A stretch of 64,000 nucleotides of DNA, taken from assembly GCF_019049655.1 (NCBI RefSeq), contig NZ_JAFMOX010000053.1, forward strand, positions 62,001-126,000. The letters are read 5' to 3'. This stretch comes from Rahnella rivi. GTDB lineage: Bacteria > Pseudomonadota > Gammaproteobacteria > Enterobacterales > Enterobacteriaceae. Positions within the stretch are counted from its first letter, which is position 1; each line of letters starts with the position of its first letter. A program made the position numbers and the translations under genes. The notes beneath the pieces were generated by a model that did no database searches, was not told the DNA's origin, and saw only the letters and a program-made list of their open reading frames with translations. Below, one piece after another: positions 24,227 to 32,241 of this stretch.

Positions 24227-24414
24227 TAACCACACAGACAATTCCAGAACTACTGGTGGCTAGTCGCGGAAATCAGGCAGAGGTAGCTCGCCAGCTCGAT
24301 GTTAACCGCTCCACTGTCATGAAGTATGCCAGAGACAATAACGCGACCGGTCACATCATTGTTAATGGCTGCCTGATGGTCAAGACGGCCAAAAAGCAAA
24401 GGAGAGTGGCATGA
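24223..24414 (+). CDS. ninH: NinH-like HTH protein
   Basis: 63 residues. TIPELLVASRGNQAEVARQLDVNRSTVMKYARD is a Fis-type HTH and aligns by eye with lambda NinH, including the following HIIVNGCLMV segment. NinH's role is not well established; DNA binding is expected. Confidence 0.85.
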   Translation: MITTQTIPELLVASRGNQAEVARQLDVNRSTVMKYARDNNATGHIIVNGCLMVKTAKKQRRVA

Positions 24415-24764
24415 AAGATTATTCAGCGATGAGTGACCATCTGATTAACCAGCAGGTAGCCGAGAGCCTTGCCGGGCGTTATCTCTACTTCCAAGATTAT
24501 GTTTGGGATTCTGAAGAGGAAAAGCGTTTCAACCCCTGCAACTACCCCGCTGACGCATGGCCGATTATTTATGGAAATCTAATCACCATCGAACCGGACT
24601 ATGAATTTATTGACGAAAGTGAGGCTGAGGTTTTCCCTACCGGACTATGGATTGCAGAGCGTTCAGGTAATCATGAGTTTTTGCAGCATGTGAATGAATC
24701 ACCACTACGCGCCGCAATGATTGTCTATCTCATGATGAAAGACGCGGAGAAATGCGATGGCTAA
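24411..24764 (+). CDS. ninX: NinX-like protein
   Basis: 117 residues. The start (DYSAMSDHLINQQVAESL) and the NPCNYPADAWPIIYGNLITIEP segment resemble the NinX/DUF2591 family found in nin regions of P22-like phages. Function unknown. Overlaps its neighbours by 4 and 8 bases. Confidence 0.7.
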   Translation: MKDYSAMSDHLINQQVAESLAGRYLYFQDYVWDSEEEKRFNPCNYPADAWPIIYGNLITIEPDYEFIDESEAEVFPTGLWIAERSGNHEFLQHVNESPLRAAMIVYLMMKDAEKCDG

Positions 24765-24957
24765 ATCTTGGTTCCAGCATGAACTCATGTCCACCCAGCA
24801 AGCCAACGACCTCATCAAGCAATACACCCTCCGAAACATCCAGACCTCAAAGCAATTATCTGCCGATTACACAGGCTGGTATGTCTCTGCTTTGTTACCC
24901 GAATACAGAGTAGAACCACGATCCAGTCGGACGTGGCAGAACCCTATGTGGAGATAA
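24757..24957 (+). CDS. Small nin-region protein of unknown function
   Basis: 66 residues (MAKSWFQHELMSTQQANDLI, then QLSADYTGWYVSALLPEY). Basic C-terminus. The overlap with the ninX-like gene and the 3-base gap to the next gene support it. No family recognised. Confidence 0.55.
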   Translation: MAKSWFQHELMSTQQANDLIKQYTLRNIQTSKQLSADYTGWYVSALLPEYRVEPRSSRTWQNPMWR

Positions 24958-24960
24958 ATC

Positions 24961-25266
24961 ATGACCAAATTATCAGTTATCAGATCCATTCACGAAACGC
25001 GGTCGGCGCTCGCATCAGTAATCTCCGAGATGGATAAGCAGGATTCGAAGTGGGGGCTTGACCGCGACCAACATCCATACGTTTGGCAGACCATTCTTAC
25101 TGAAGAAGTTGGCGAGTTGGCGCAGGCAATTCTTCACGATGATTTCGGAGGAAGTCATGCCGGTACAGCACGAGGAGAGGCGGTTCAGATAGCAGCTGTT
25201 GCTCTGCAAATTATCGAGTACTACGACCGGATTGAAGGCGGAAGAAATGACAACACAGTCGCCTGA
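24961..25266 (+). CDS. MazG-like nucleotide pyrophosphohydrolase family protein
   Basis: 101 residues. The metal-binding helix motif EEVGELAQAI and the second helix GEAVQIAAVALQIIEYYD match the all-alpha NTP pyrophosphohydrolase superfamily. Such proteins cleave (d)NTPs or (p)ppGpp-type nucleotides; the substrate here is unknown. It may tune nucleotide pools during lytic growth. Confidence 0.75.
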   Translation: MTKLSVIRSIHETRSALASVISEMDKQDSKWGLDRDQHPYVWQTILTEEVGELAQAILHDDFGGSHAGTARGEAVQIAAVALQIIEYYDRIEGGRNDNTVA

Positions 25267-25516
25267 TAACCAACCACGCTGTTGCCGCTGCCACGCACCC
25301 CTGACCCACGCTGATCAAACTTACTACGGCCTTTCATGTGACCACTGCGAGCTTGATTACAGCTACGTTCTGGATGGAGTTAAAAACTATGACTACTGGA
25401 AGCGATTCACCGGCTTCATGTTGCGCTGCTTGCGGCATGGCATTGGCAGAGTGCGAGACGCATGTATGCGGGGATTGCGAAAGCTTCTTCGAAATGGGCG
25501 GCGTCGAGGTTTCTGA
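25247..25516 (+). CDS. Zinc-ribbon nin-region protein with atypical C-terminus
   Basis: 89 residues from the ATG at 25247. The first 50 residues look genuine, with CCRCHAPL and LSCDHCELDYS forming a zinc ribbon. The last 40 (RCLRHGIGRVRDACMRGLRKLLRNGRRRG) are Arg-rich and coincide with the ninF-like frame on the same strand, so they may be an unselected read-out after a deletion or frameshift. Confidence 0.5.
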   Translation: MTTQSPDNQPRCCRCHAPLTHADQTYYGLSCDHCELDYSYVLDGVKNYDYWKRFTGFMLRCLRHGIGRVRDACMRGLRKLLRNGRRRGF

Positions 25517-25544
25517 GCATCTGAGGGGTGAGAGTGATGAGTGA
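25389..25544 (+). CDS. ninF: NinF-like zinc-finger protein
   Basis: 51 residues from the ATG at 25389 with GGAG nine bases upstream; the stop overlaps the start of the phosphatase gene. CCAACGMALAECETHVCGDCESF resembles the cysteine pattern of lambda NinF. It is read in a different frame from the overlapping zinc-ribbon ORF at 25247-25516. Function unknown. Confidence 0.6.
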   Translation: MTTGSDSPASCCAACGMALAECETHVCGDCESFFEMGGVEVSEHLRGESDE

Positions 25545-26232
25545 GCGTAACGGATTTTATGAGCGGATAGATGGCAGAAAGTATCGCAATATCTTCGTGG
25601 TGGGCGACTTGCACGGCTGCTACAACCGCCTAATGACGCAACTGATTGAAGTAGGCTTCGACCAATATAAAGACCTGCTGATTTCAGTAGGCGACCTGAT
25701 TGACCGCGGCGTCCAGAATATTGAGTGCCTGGAATTAATGCGTGAGCCATGGTTTAAGGCTGTGAAGGGCAATCATGAGCAGATGGCTATCGAAACTATG
25801 ACCGGTGCCAGCGATGGCGGTCTGTGGTTCCACAATGGCGGTAACTGGTATTGGCAGCTAGACCCAGACCAGCAAATCCTTGCGCGTGGCCTGATTCGGT
25901 TTGCCTCAACGCTTCCTCTCGTCATTGAAGTCGATATCGACGGAAAGAAAACGGTTATTGCCCATGCTGATTATCCGGCGAATGAGTACGAGTTCGGCAA
26001 ACTGGTAGACCCGCAAGGCCTTGTGTGGAACCGCGACCGATTCAACGACATTGTTGACGGCAACGGCGGGGACATTTCAGGGGCTGACCAGTTCTTCTTC
26101 GGTCATACACCGACCAGAACACCAGCCAAGGCGTGGAATCAGAACTACATCGACACCGGAGCGGTGTTCGGACACCTGCTGACCATTGTGCAAATCAAAG
26201 GGGGAGTGGATGAAGCCACCAAAAAGCCGTAA
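25537..26232 (+). CDS. ninI: Serine/threonine protein phosphatase NinI
   Basis: 231 residues, similar to lambda protein phosphatase. The metallophosphoesterase motifs are complete: VVGDLHGCYN, VGDLIDRGV, KGNHEQMA, and later AHADYPA and FGHTPT. Two metal ions (commonly Mn2+) are bound. I chose the ATG at 25537 after GAGGGGTGAG. The physiological target in phage growth is unknown. Confidence 0.92.
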   Translation: MSERNGFYERIDGRKYRNIFVVGDLHGCYNRLMTQLIEVGFDQYKDLLISVGDLIDRGVQNIECLELMREPWFKAVKGNHEQMAIETMTGASDGGLWFHNGGNWYWQLDPDQQILARGLIRFASTLPLVIEVDIDGKKTVIAHADYPANEYEFGKLVDPQGLVWNRDRFNDIVDGNGGDISGADQFFFGHTPTRTPAKAWNQNYIDTGAVFGHLLTIVQIKGGVDEATKKP

Positions 26233-26812
26233 ATGCAAGGTCTGCGGTGATAAGTTCAAACCAGCTACTCTGTATGACTGGTGGTGCAGTGAAGAACACA
26301 AGGAAGAGCTAATCACCAAGTTAGCAAACGAAGCCCGACAGAAGCGCATACAGCAACAGGAACGACAGCGAAAGGAAACAACCCAGCAGGAGAGACGAAG
26401 CCTCAAGATTAGAAAGCTCGCAGTAAAACCCCTCAGTTACTTCGCAAAACAAGCCCAGACAGAATTCAACGCCTTCATCAGAGAACGAGACGCAGACCTC
26501 CCATGCATCAGCTGCGGCCGCTTCCATGATGGGCAGTACCATGCCGGGCATTACCGAACCGTAGGCGCTAACCCAGAGTTGAGGTTCAACGAAGATAACT
26601 GCCATCGCCAGTGCGCACCTTGCAACAACCACCTGTCCGGAAACATCGAAAACTACACCCCAGCAATCAGAGCAAAGATTGGCGAGCATGCCTATCAGTT
26701 GCTTATGGGCGCACACGAACCCCAGCGGTACCGGCGTGAAGATTTCGAGCGAATCAGGGATGAGTACAAAGTTAAGCGTAAAGCACTCAAGAAACTATCG
26801 GAGGCAGCATGA
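26210..26812 (+). CDS. ninG: NinG (Rap) recombination nuclease
   Basis: 200 residues from the ATG at 26210 after GGGGAGTGG, overlapping ninI. An N-terminal zinc knuckle (CKVCGDKF) is followed by a long basic helix, then the HNH-like core: PCISCGRFHDGQYHAGHYRTVGANPELRFNEDNCHRQC. NinG/Rap cleaves branched DNA such as Holliday junctions and D-loops in phage recombination. Confidence 0.92.
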   Translation: MKPPKSRKCKVCGDKFKPATLYDWWCSEEHKEELITKLANEARQKRIQQQERQRKETTQQERRSLKIRKLAVKPLSYFAKQAQTEFNAFIRERDADLPCISCGRFHDGQYHAGHYRTVGANPELRFNEDNCHRQCAPCNNHLSGNIENYTPAIRAKIGEHAYQLLMGAHEPQRYRREDFERIRDEYKVKRKALKKLSEAA

Positions 26813-27009
26813 TCACCTTAGAGGACGTTATTCATGGCGGCTATCAGCACTTAGCCCGCGAGATGTTCGATACCAAAAAGTGTCCAGCCTGTCACGGCAT
26901 CGGCACTGTAGCGTTCTATCCGATGTACAGCAGCACATCTAACACATGCGTAGCCGAGCGCAGGCAATGCACTGACTGCTTCGGTACAGGACGGAGGCAA
27001 TCAGCATGA
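26809..27009 (+). CDS. DnaJ-type zinc-finger small protein
   Basis: 66 residues with two CxxCxG-type elements, CPACHGIG and CTDCFGTG, the repeat unit of the DnaJ cysteine-rich domain. Small proteins like this occur before Q in many lambdoid phages. Role unknown. Overlaps both neighbours by four bases. Confidence 0.65.
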   Translation: MITLEDVIHGGYQHLAREMFDTKKCPACHGIGTVAFYPMYSSTSNTCVAERRQCTDCFGTGRRQSA

Positions 27010-27206
27010 CAAATCTTGAAAAGGTACTTCAAGAGCAGAAGAAATTCGAAAAATGGGTAGTTGAAGATACATGCCTTGGTTGGGGGTTCCTGTACGGATG
27101 GAGAGGTAAGGATGGGGTAGTCGAATACGAAGACATCGATGCGAAAAATAAGTGGTCAGGCTGGCTCGCGTCCGCCACAGGCCTTAAGTCATGGGAGGCA
27201 GCATGA
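27006..27206 (+). CDS. Small prophage protein of unknown function
   Basis: 66 residues, Trp- and Gly-rich (EKWVVEDTCLGWGFLYGWRGKDG, then NKWSGWLASATGL). Coupled to both neighbours by four-base overlaps. Not recognised. Confidence 0.55.
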   Translation: MTNLEKVLQEQKKFEKWVVEDTCLGWGFLYGWRGKDGVVEYEDIDAKNKWSGWLASATGLKSWEAA

Positions 27207-27337
27207 CCCAATACGAAAGATTCGAACTCGACCGGCTAGCAGAAGAAGAAAAGCTGATCGAGAAAAAGCTAAATCGTATTCGTGAGCAGTGCCGCGAAAT
27301 CATCAACAGGTCAGATACCAATAAGGTGAAGGTATGA
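27203..27337 (+). CDS. 44-residue coiled-coil prophage protein
   Basis: ATG at 27203 and TGA at 27335-27337 overlap the neighbouring genes. The whole protein is one charged helix (FELDRLAEEEKLIEKKLNRIREQ) with heptad spacing. Function unknown. Confidence 0.6.
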   Translation: MTQYERFELDRLAEEEKLIEKKLNRIREQCREIINRSDTNKVKV

Positions 27338-27822
27338 ACGTCAGAGAGATGGGCTTAACCAAAGAGCAGCACGACTGGCTCAATGCCTGGTTGGAATTAT
27401 GGGGCTCATGGGTTTATTCAGGGAGACTGGAAAAGCGCATGAGCAGCGTGATAGCTCAGTACATGGCAACCGTGGAACCTCAGTCTTATCCAGATCGCCC
27501 GATGTGCAATGATGATGACGGAATGTTGATTTCTCAGGTCGTAGATTCCGTCCTCCGCATTGACATAAAGGCGATGGGTATTCTTCTCAGCTATTACTCT
27601 CACAACTCATCTAAGCGAGCAATTGCATCGTACTATCACAAGTCTGCAATTCCCCGCAAAATGTCCGGGCGGGGTGGTGATAAAATTAAGAAGCCTTCAC
27701 TGGTCACATGCAGACGGGAAGTGGATGAAATTCTCACTGCATCACTCTGGATGATCTACCAACCACTATACAATGCTTTCATCTCCCGCAAATCAGTAGC
27801 TAAGTTGAAGAAAGTTGCATAG
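27334..27822 (+). CDS. Q: Late antiterminator Q, DUF1133-like
   Basis: 162 residues. Last gene of the nin region, directly before the late promoter region and the lysis cassette, exactly where Q lies. Segments WLNAWLELWGSWVYSGRL, AMGILLSYYSHNSSKRAIASYY and CRREVDEILTASLWMIY resemble the DUF1133-type antiterminator family. It should modify polymerase at the late promoter so that it ignores the terminator at 27910. Confidence 0.75.
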   Translation: MNVREMGLTKEQHDWLNAWLELWGSWVYSGRLEKRMSSVIAQYMATVEPQSYPDRPMCNDDDGMLISQVVDSVLRIDIKAMGILLSYYSHNSSKRAIASYYHKSAIPRKMSGRGGDKIKKPSLVTCRREVDEILTASLWMIYQPLYNAFISRKSVAKLKKVA

Positions 27823-27828
27823 AACGTG

Positions 27829-27858
27829 TTGACTTCATTGATCCAATGAGCCATCATT
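27829..27858 (+). promoter_or_regulatory. Candidate late promoter PR'
   Basis: TTGACT at 27829-27834 is followed, after 17-18 bases, by ATCATT/CATCAT around 27852-27858. The -10 is poor, but the place, between Q and a strong terminator, is that of lambdoid PR'. Confidence 0.45.
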
Positions 27859-27909
27859 TGTAGGTAAGGTGCCACTTGTATGTCTTAGGTGAGCAGCCTG
27901 CCCAATTTC

Positions 27910-27941
27910 AAAGCCCTGACCCTCACCGGTTGGGGCTTTTT
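27910..27941 (+). terminator. tR'-type terminator before the lysis genes
   Basis: A 12-bp stem (AAAGCCC plus GACC pairing with GGTT plus GGGCTTT, one T-G pair) with a 6-base loop is followed by T5. It would stop the late transcript about 60 bases after the promoter unless Q acts. Confidence 0.8.
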
Positions 27942-28015
27942 GCGTTTCTGGCCTTTTATTTTGGCCTCAAATCCTGCGACTACACACAGCCAACGCAATG
28001 TTGGAGGTGGAGAAC

Positions 28016-28333
28016 ATGAAAATGCCCTACAAAAGCGACCCGAACATCTGGTCAATCCTGATCGCTTTCGGCATGACGCTTATGGGTGGAATAGCTAGTT
28101 ACTCATTCAAAGTGCTCAGCGGGGAGATGTTCAGCTGGCGAACCTTCTGCCTGCAAATCATCGTCTCAATCTTTGCCGGACTCATCATGATTATGATCGC
28201 CATTCACTACGGATGGCCGCAGGAAATAACTGGCGGCGTTTGTGGCATGGCTGGTTGGTCAGGCTCATCCCTCATCAAGGCACTTGAAAAGAGATTCCTG
28301 AACAAGGCCGGAGAAGAAAATGCCAATCAGTAA
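28016..28333 (+). CDS. Lambda S-type holin
   Basis: 105 residues from the ATG at 28016 after GGAGGTGG. Three membrane segments are visible: ILIAFGMTLMGGIASY, FCLQIIVSIFAGLIMIMIAI and GGVCGMAGWSGSSLI. It is related to the lambda-type class I holins (Phage_holin_3 family). The MKM start, with a second ATG two codons later, recalls the dual start of lambda S (holin and antiholin), but no regulation can be shown. It overlaps the endolysin gene by 14 bases. Confidence 0.88.
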   Translation: MKMPYKSDPNIWSILIAFGMTLMGGIASYSFKVLSGEMFSWRTFCLQIIVSIFAGLIMIMIAIHYGWPQEITGGVCGMAGWSGSSLIKALEKRFLNKAGEENANQ

Positions 28334-28817
28334 AAACCTGAAAGCCTTTCTGGACATGCTTGCATGGTCAGAGGGTACGAGTACCAGTCCGGCGACAAAG
28401 AACAATGGTTATGACGTGATCGTGACCGGGATAGACAAGAAACCGGAAGTTTTCACAGATTACTCAGATCATCCGTTCAACAATGGGCGGAAATCAAAAG
28501 TGATTAACTCAAAAGGCCTGACTTCCAATGCCTCGGGTCGTTACCAGTTTATGTTGAAAGACTGGGCACACTACAAGGCGCAACTAGGACTCAAGGATTT
28601 CGGTCCTGCATCTCAAGACATGTGGGCAATCCAGTTGATCCGAGAAAGAAAAGCGCTGCCAGATATCGAATTAGGGAACATAGCCTCGGCAATCGCTAAG
28701 TGCAGAAACATCTGGGCGTCACTGCCGGGTGCGGGGTACGGCCAGCGTGAACACAAAGCAGTCGAGCTGATTGCTCAATACCAAAAGCAAGGCGGCACAT
28801 TGTCGAAGGCGGCCTGA
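28320..28817 (+). CDS. Endolysin, lambda R-like lytic transglycosylase
   Basis: 165 residues. LKAFLDMLAWSEGT, NNGYDVIVTGI, FTDYSDHPF, SGRYQFML and NIWASLPGAGYGQ are shared with lambda R, a soluble lytic transglycosylase; the catalytic glutamate is Glu18. There is no signal sequence, so export depends on the holin. Confidence 0.93.
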   Translation: MPISKNLKAFLDMLAWSEGTSTSPATKNNGYDVIVTGIDKKPEVFTDYSDHPFNNGRKSKVINSKGLTSNASGRYQFMLKDWAHYKAQLGLKDFGPASQDMWAIQLIRERKALPDIELGNIASAIAKCRNIWASLPGAGYGQREHKAVELIAQYQKQGGTLSKAA

Positions 28818-28818
28818 C

Positions 28819-29232
28819 ATGAACCTAACGTTAATCAAAAACCTCATCCCCATCATCTTCGCTGCAATCATCGTTACTTTCCTCTGGAGTCTGAATAGTG
28901 AGAACAAAAAACTCACTTCGGATAACAACGAACTTCGCGCGGAATACCGACGAGTAAACAGCAAGAACGACGACCTGGCTAACACGCTCGGCAATCTCAC
29001 AGAGAAGATTGGGCAGGCTAACGCGATTGCATCAACCGAAGCCCGCCGCCGCGCAGCAGCTGAGATGAAAAACAACAAGCTCCAAGAAGAGGTGAAGGAT
29101 GCGCTCAAGAACAATAAGTGCAGCGTTGAGCTTGTCCCTGACTCTGTTATTAGCCGGTTGCTCGAACAAGCAAATCGAATACGAATCGGTAAAGACGCCG
29201 ACTACAGCGATTCCAGCAAATCTGACAAGTGA
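28819..29232 (+). CDS. Rz inner-membrane spanin
   Basis: 137 residues. One N-terminal membrane segment (IPIIFAAIIVTFLWSL) followed by a long periplasmic coiled coil (NKKLTSDNNELRAEYRRVNSKNDD). Works with the Rz1 lipoprotein, encoded in an overlapping frame, to fuse inner and outer membrane in the last step of lysis. Confidence 0.85.
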   Translation: MNLTLIKNLIPIIFAAIIVTFLWSLNSENKKLTSDNNELRAEYRRVNSKNDDLANTLGNLTEKIGQANAIASTEARRRAAAEMKNNKLQEEVKDALKNNKCSVELVPDSVISRLLEQANRIRIGKDADYSDSSKSDK

Positions 29233-29365
29233 CGTTCCTGTCCCATACATCAGCAAACAGATGACATTCGGCGACAGCGTTCAGCTCAACTTCACCATGC
29301 TCGACACCATAGGCACCTGCAACTATCAGCTCGGTGCTATCAGGGCTATTGAAGCGATGCGTTAA
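29099..29365 (+). CDS. Rz1-like outer-membrane spanin lipoprotein
   Basis: 88 residues in the +1 frame relative to Rz, overlapping its last 134 bases. Signal peptide with lipobox LLAGC (Cys20). It is longer than lambda Rz1 and extends 133 bases beyond Rz, so it is embedded only in part. The mature part has Thr/Pro turns (TPTTAIPANLTSDVPVPY). Confidence 0.85.
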   Translation: MRSRTISAALSLSLTLLLAGCSNKQIEYESVKTPTTAIPANLTSDVPVPYISKQMTFGDSVQLNFTMLDTIGTCNYQLGAIRAIEAMR

Positions 29366-29424
29366 AAACTATCCACGTGAGGCTAATCAGTCTCTCGACT
29401 ATTCATTACTCGAAGGAGACACCA

Positions 29425-30042
29425 ATGATTAATCAACCATGGCCGACGTATTCAGATGCGAGCGGCGTATTCGTGCTTGGCCTGCCAATCAAAACCCTTA
29501 ACCAGGCTGTAGATGGTTCGGCAGAAGCAACGTTTGATGGTCCATATCAAACTCAATACCTGTCCGCCCTGTTCATGTCCACATTTAAGCCTGTTGTCGG
29601 TGGTTACATCTTCCAAAGCCAATACGGTGAGTTGCTCTACATGAGCAAGACCGCATTCGAAGCTCAATACACAGCGACGAGCACACCGATTGCATGGACC
29701 TCAGTAACAGGCAAGCCTTCCACATTTGCACCAATCATCGGCACATCAGCAACCACTGCAATGGCTGGTAACAAAGTTCCAACCGCAACTGAGCGCGGTG
29801 GCGTTCTGCTGCAGACAGCAATCGTTGCTCTGACTGATTCCTCTGGCGGCACATCAGGCGGCAACACGGTAGCAGCTATCCCGGCTGTAGTGGCCGCAGC
29901 AACGAGTGCAGACACGGCAACTTTGCCAACCAAAGCATCAGTGGATGCCACAGTAACTGCGATTAAGAATGACTTCGCCACACTGGCGGCTAAATACAAC
30001 GCATTACTGGCAGCAGTTAAAGCAGCTGGTATCACGGCATAG
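29425..30042 (+). CDS. Putative head fiber or capsid decoration protein
   Basis: 205 residues from the ATG at 29425 (GAAGGAG site). N-terminal part (PWPTYSDASGVFVLGLPIKTLNQAV) globular; the middle Thr/Ala-rich region includes ERGGVLLQTAIVAL; the end (NDFATLAAKYNALLAAVKAAG) is a short amphipathic helix as found at the end of phage head-fiber proteins. It lies between lysis and terminase genes. Assignment rests on resemblance of the C-terminal half only. Confidence 0.5.
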   Translation: MINQPWPTYSDASGVFVLGLPIKTLNQAVDGSAEATFDGPYQTQYLSALFMSTFKPVVGGYIFQSQYGELLYMSKTAFEAQYTATSTPIAWTSVTGKPSTFAPIIGTSATTAMAGNKVPTATERGGVLLQTAIVALTDSSGGTSGGNTVAAIPAVVAAATSADTATLPTKASVDATVTAIKNDFATLAAKYNALLAAVKAAGITA

Positions 30043-30075
30043 ATTTAACTAACCACTAAGCATAAGGAACTAAGC

Positions 30076-30315
30076 ATGTACGCATTAAAAATAGTCGATG
30101 GGAACTTCACTGAAGTAAATTCGATTGGCTGCAAATTCAAGATTCAACGCTATGACCAAACAGCCATGACCTGCTCAGGCTCGGCGATTGCCATCGTAAC
30201 TGGGGAAGATGAAAGATTCGCATGGGAAATTCCTCCAAGCGCAGATGCTTTCATCACTACCCTTGAAGGTAAAACGGTAGAGGTGATTCACCGATCTCTG
30301 CACCCGAGACCATAA
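30076..30315 (+). CDS. Small protein upstream of the terminase genes, unknown function
   Basis: 79 residues (MYALKIVDGNFTEVNSIGCKF, ITTLEGKTVEVIHRSLHPRP), probably a small beta fold. It starts after AAGGAACTAAGC and is probably cotranscribed with the head fiber-like gene, 33 bases upstream. No family recognised. Confidence 0.6.
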   Translation: MYALKIVDGNFTEVNSIGCKFKIQRYDQTAMTCSGSAIAIVTGEDERFAWEIPPSADAFITTLEGKTVEVIHRSLHPRP

Positions 30316-30374
30316 CCAATTACACAGCCTATTCACTGAGTGGGCTGGATAATGAGTTAAACGAGGAAAGAGAG

Positions 30375-30824
30375 ATGGCAGCTAAAAACAAAGGCGGTCG
30401 CCCCTCTGATTACACGCCTGAGCTAGCAGAGAGAATTTGCAACTTGCTTATGGAAGGCGAAAGTCTCAGGGCGATATGTAAACGTGATGATGTTCCCCAC
30501 ATTGCAACAGTGCTTGCATGGCTTCATAGACACGAAGAGTTCCACGAACAATACGTGCGCGCGCGGGAGATTCAAGCCGAAGTTATGGCTGAAGACATCA
30601 TCATGTATGCCGACTCTGCGACTGAAGAAGCATCAGCAGTTGCAAAGGCTCGACTGCAGGTAGATGCACGGAAATGGTACGCATCGAAGGTTGCAACACG
30701 TCGTTATGGTGATCGCGTTCAGCATGACCAGCGCATCACGATTACCGACATGACCGATGACGAATTGCAGCGAAAGATTATGGAGCTAACCCATGCAGAA
30801 TCTCAGTCGGGAGCAGAAGATTGA
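30375..30824 (+). CDS. Terminase small subunit
   Basis: 149 residues. GGRPSDYTPELAERICNLLMEGESLRAICKRDDVP is the N-terminal HTH DNA-binding domain of the Sf6 gp1-type small terminase; a central oligomerisation helix (RAREIQAEVMAEDIIMYADSATEE) follows. It recognises the packaging site, probably within this gene. The frame overlaps the large subunit gene by 32 bases. Confidence 0.9.
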   Translation: MAAKNKGGRPSDYTPELAERICNLLMEGESLRAICKRDDVPHIATVLAWLHRHEEFHEQYVRAREIQAEVMAEDIIMYADSATEEASAVAKARLQVDARKWYASKVATRRYGDRVQHDQRITITDMTDDELQRKIMELTHAESQSGAED

Positions 30825-32241
30825 GTTGCTGAGGTTGCTTGAAGAGAAGAAGCGCCGCAAGACTGTTTACCGCTACCGAACCTATTACGACACACGTTAT
30901 GCCTGGCAGAAGAAATTCATCGCTGCCACCGCCGAATACTCACAGTGCGCATTAATCGCTGCCAACCGAGTAGGCAAGACTGACACGGCAACTTACATCG
31001 ACGCCATTCACCTGCTAGGCGAGTATCCAGAAGACTGGAAAGGTCATCGCTTCGACCATGCCCCGCTGATGTGGTGTCTTGGTTACTCCGGTGAGAAGTG
31101 TCGTGACCTACTTCAGGCCGCCATCATAGGAAAGAAGGTTAACGGTGAGTTTGTTGGTGGCTTGATACCTGCAGAACGCATCGTGTCCACCGAGCCAATG
31201 ACTGGCACGCCAAACGCCATTCGTTCAGCCTACGTGAAGCACAGCAGCGGTGAGCTAAGCAAGGTTCAGTTCTGGTCATACACTCAGGGGCAACACGCAC
31301 TGATGGGTGATGATATCGACTGGTTTCATATCGATGAAGAGCCAGAAGACCAGACGATTTATCCGCAGGTTCTAACACGTACCGCAACAGGTGACCGGAG
31401 AAATGGCGGCAGAGGGATTCTTACCTTCACGCCGGAGAACGGACGCACTGAGTTAGTCATAAAGCTTCTTGATGATCCGGCAGCATCTCAGTTCTGCATG
31501 AACGTAGGTTGGGATGATGCACCTCACCTCACTGAAGAAACCAAGAAGAACCTTCTCGAATCCTATCCAGCGCATCAGCGCGACATGCGAACAAAGGGTA
31601 TTCCAATGCTGGGACAAGGCCGCATATTCGATTTCAGCGAAGATGTGATCACCTGTGACCCCTTCCCGATACCGAAGCATTACATGGTCATCGACGGCAT
31701 GGACTTTGGGTGGGATCACCCACAGAGCCGAGTTCAATTAGCAATCGACTTAGACAGCGAAACCTTCTACGTAACCAAGGCATGGAAGGCCAGCAAGACA
31801 TCACCAGCGGAAGCGTGGGGTGCCACTAAGTCATGGGCGAACAAGGTGCCAACCGCATGGCCTCAGGATGGGCTTCAGACAGAGAAGGGAAGCGGCCTGC
31901 AGCAGAGGGAGTATTACCACGCAGCAGGGTTCCAGATGCTACCAGATGCAGCTCAGTGGCCTGATGGCTCACGTTCAGTTGAGCCCGGCCTGTTTGAGTT
32001 GCATGACCTGATGAGTACCGGACGATTCAAGGTCTTCAGTGGGCTGCGTGACTGGTTCGAAGAATTCAATTTCTACCACCGAGATGATCGCGGTCGCATT
32101 GTTAAAACCCGCGATGACCTGCTCGATGCAACACGCTATGCCTACATGATGCGCCGCTTTGCCAAACGTTATGGCGACATTGGAAACATCAAAGAGAAGA
32201 AAATGCCGGCTCCAATCAAGCCAATTCCACGAGGTAGATAA
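30793..32241 (+). CDS. Terminase large subunit
   Basis: 482 residues: N-terminal ATPase with Walker [11 protein letters not shown] and Walker B DWFHIDEE, and a C-terminal RNase H-like nuclease beginning [13 protein letters not shown] with later acidic residues in [10 protein letters not shown]. Same class as P22 gp2/Sf6 gp2. It drives headful packaging with the small subunit. Confidence 0.95.
   Translation: MQNLSREQKIELLRLLEEKKRRKTVYRYRTYYDTRYAWQKKFIAATAEYSQCALIAANRVGKTDTATYIDAIHLLGEYPEDWKGHRFDHAPLMWCLGYSGEKCRDLLQAAIIGKKVNGEFVGGLIPAERIVSTEPMTGTPNAIRSAYVKHSSGELSKVQFWSYTQGQHALMGDDIDWFHIDEEPEDQTIYPQVLTRTATGDRRNGGRGILTFTPENGRTELVIKLLDDPAASQFCMNVGWDDAPHLTEETKKNLLESYPAHQRDMRTKGIPMLGQGRIFDFSEDVITCDPFPIPKHYMVIDGMDFGWDHPQSRVQLAIDLDSETFYVTKAWKASKTSPAEAWGATKSWANKVPTAWPQDGLQTEKGSGLQQREYYHAAGFQMLPDAAQWPDGSRSVEPGLFELHDLMSTGRFKVFSGLRDWFEEFNFYHRDDRGRIVKTRDDLLDATRYAYMMRRFAKRYGDIGNIKEKKMPAPIKPIPRGR

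Noticed and set aside
26321..26716. Leftward 131-residue hydrophobic ORF opposite ninG
   Set aside because: Antisense of a gene with clear NinG motifs; no ribosome site and the composition is that of a reverse read.
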